A stretch of 32,634 bases of DNA from Monosiga brevicollis MX1 (Eukaryota; Opisthokonta; Choanoflagellata; Craspedida; Salpingoecidae), in assembly GCF_000002865.3 (NCBI RefSeq), contig NW_001865055.1, positions 87,608 to 120,241 on the forward strand. Reading direction: 5' to 3'. This document shows positions 32,222-32,634 of this stretch, in pieces. A model generated the notes under the pieces. The model was not told the origin of the DNA. It worked only from the letters and a program-made list of their open reading frames with translations, and ran no database searches. The stretch's first letter is position 1, and the number at the start of each line of letters is the position of its first letter. A program made the translations under genes and the position numbers.

Positions 32222-32634
32222 GTTATGGGCTTCGCCGCCAAGCACGCCGAGTACTTGATCAACATCAAGGTCAAGAGCGTGTACAACAACATGTCGGCCT
32301 ATCAACTGCTGCATGGTAAAAACCCGCATGCGCTACTCGATTTGCACTCGTTTGGTGCAGATGCATACGTGTGTGACAAGGACCACCGCAGGTCAAAGTT
32401 TGGTCCAAAGGCCCGCAAAGGGGTCTACGTGGGATTTTCCCCTGCCAAATTGGCGCACAAAGTCTACATGCTGGACACCAGGCGCATGATCGAGACGGTA
32501 CACCTGAAGCTTTGCCCCCATGCTCGTGATGAGGGGGAGAATGTGGATTTGCCATCACTCGCCTCGATGCAGACCTGGAAGCATGATGAAGATGACTCGC
32601 AAGACGAAGGACCGCAAGAAGATGATGAAGACAC
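32222..32634 (+). mobile_element. Copia-type LTR retrotransposon polyprotein fragment (integrase C-terminal region)
   Basis: An open frame of 137 codons runs off the right edge. It carries signatures of the end of the copia integrase core and the following region: AEYLINIKVKSVYNNMSAYQ (usual form AAYLINRLPS...TPYE), LHGKNPHALLDLHSFGADAY (usual LRVFGC.AYV) and KARKGVYVGFSPAKLAHKVY (usual KARKGIFVGYS...YRLY). A linker follows, ending in an acidic stretch (DEDDSQDEGPQEDDED) that continues past the window. The frame begins immediately after an in-frame TAG at 32219-32221. The catalytic part of integrase, the protease and the gag region are not seen upstream, so the copy is 5'-truncated, frameshifted upstream or rearranged. 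No LTR is visible in the window. Confidence 0.88.

Overview
The window is nuclear DNA from a GC-rich unicellular eukaryote. It is packed with intron-rich genes: 1 to 11 short GT-AG introns per gene, mostly 65-270 bases long. The gene set has an animal or flagellate flavour: REV1, CFAP99, EFCAB10, MORN4, ITPK1, NT5C2, an SLC49A4-type carrier and IDH3B. A copia-type retroelement fragment also lies at the right edge. Together these best fit a choanoflagellate, with Monosiga brevicollis or a close relative as the likeliest source. The organism is an inference; nothing in the sequence names it. I joined exons by hand, and each of the ten complete models keeps an open frame through every junction from ATG to stop.

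Layout, left to right. 1-698 (-): secreted or ER cysteine-containing protein, running off the left edge. 856-1646: a dense block of GA, TCTG and CA microsatellites. 1711-3521 (-): nucleotide-sugar/triose-phosphate-type transporter of the drug/metabolite superfamily. 4130-8248 (-): REV1 translesion DNA polymerase. 8938-12164 (+): secreted GH31 glycosidase. 12684-15010 (-): mitochondrial NAD-isocitrate dehydrogenase beta-type subunit. 15264-18642 (+): CFAP99, a ciliary coiled-coil protein. 19210-19697 (-): EFCAB10. 20620-22830 (+): SLC49A4-like major facilitator carrier. 23151-24904 (+): inositol polyphosphate kinase ITPK1. 25827-29128 (+): cytosolic purine 5'-nucleotidase NT5C2. 29666-30951 (-): MORN4. 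32222-32634 (+): copia integrase fragment.

The genes form no operon-like pathway. The arrangement is typical of a compact protist genome. There are divergent pairs with short shared upstream DNA (REV1/GH31, IDH3B/CFAP99, EFCAB10/SLC49A4) and convergent pairs with short 3' gaps (GH31/IDH3B, CFAP99/EFCAB10, NT5C2/MORN4). CFAP99 and EFCAB10 are both ciliary or axoneme-associated and sit next to each other. Introns and spacers are rich in homopolymers and microsatellites. I did not see a clearly new biological system. The least explained parts are the left-edge secreted protein, an orphan exon-like stretch at 25150-25238, and the 31.0-32.2 kb spacer.
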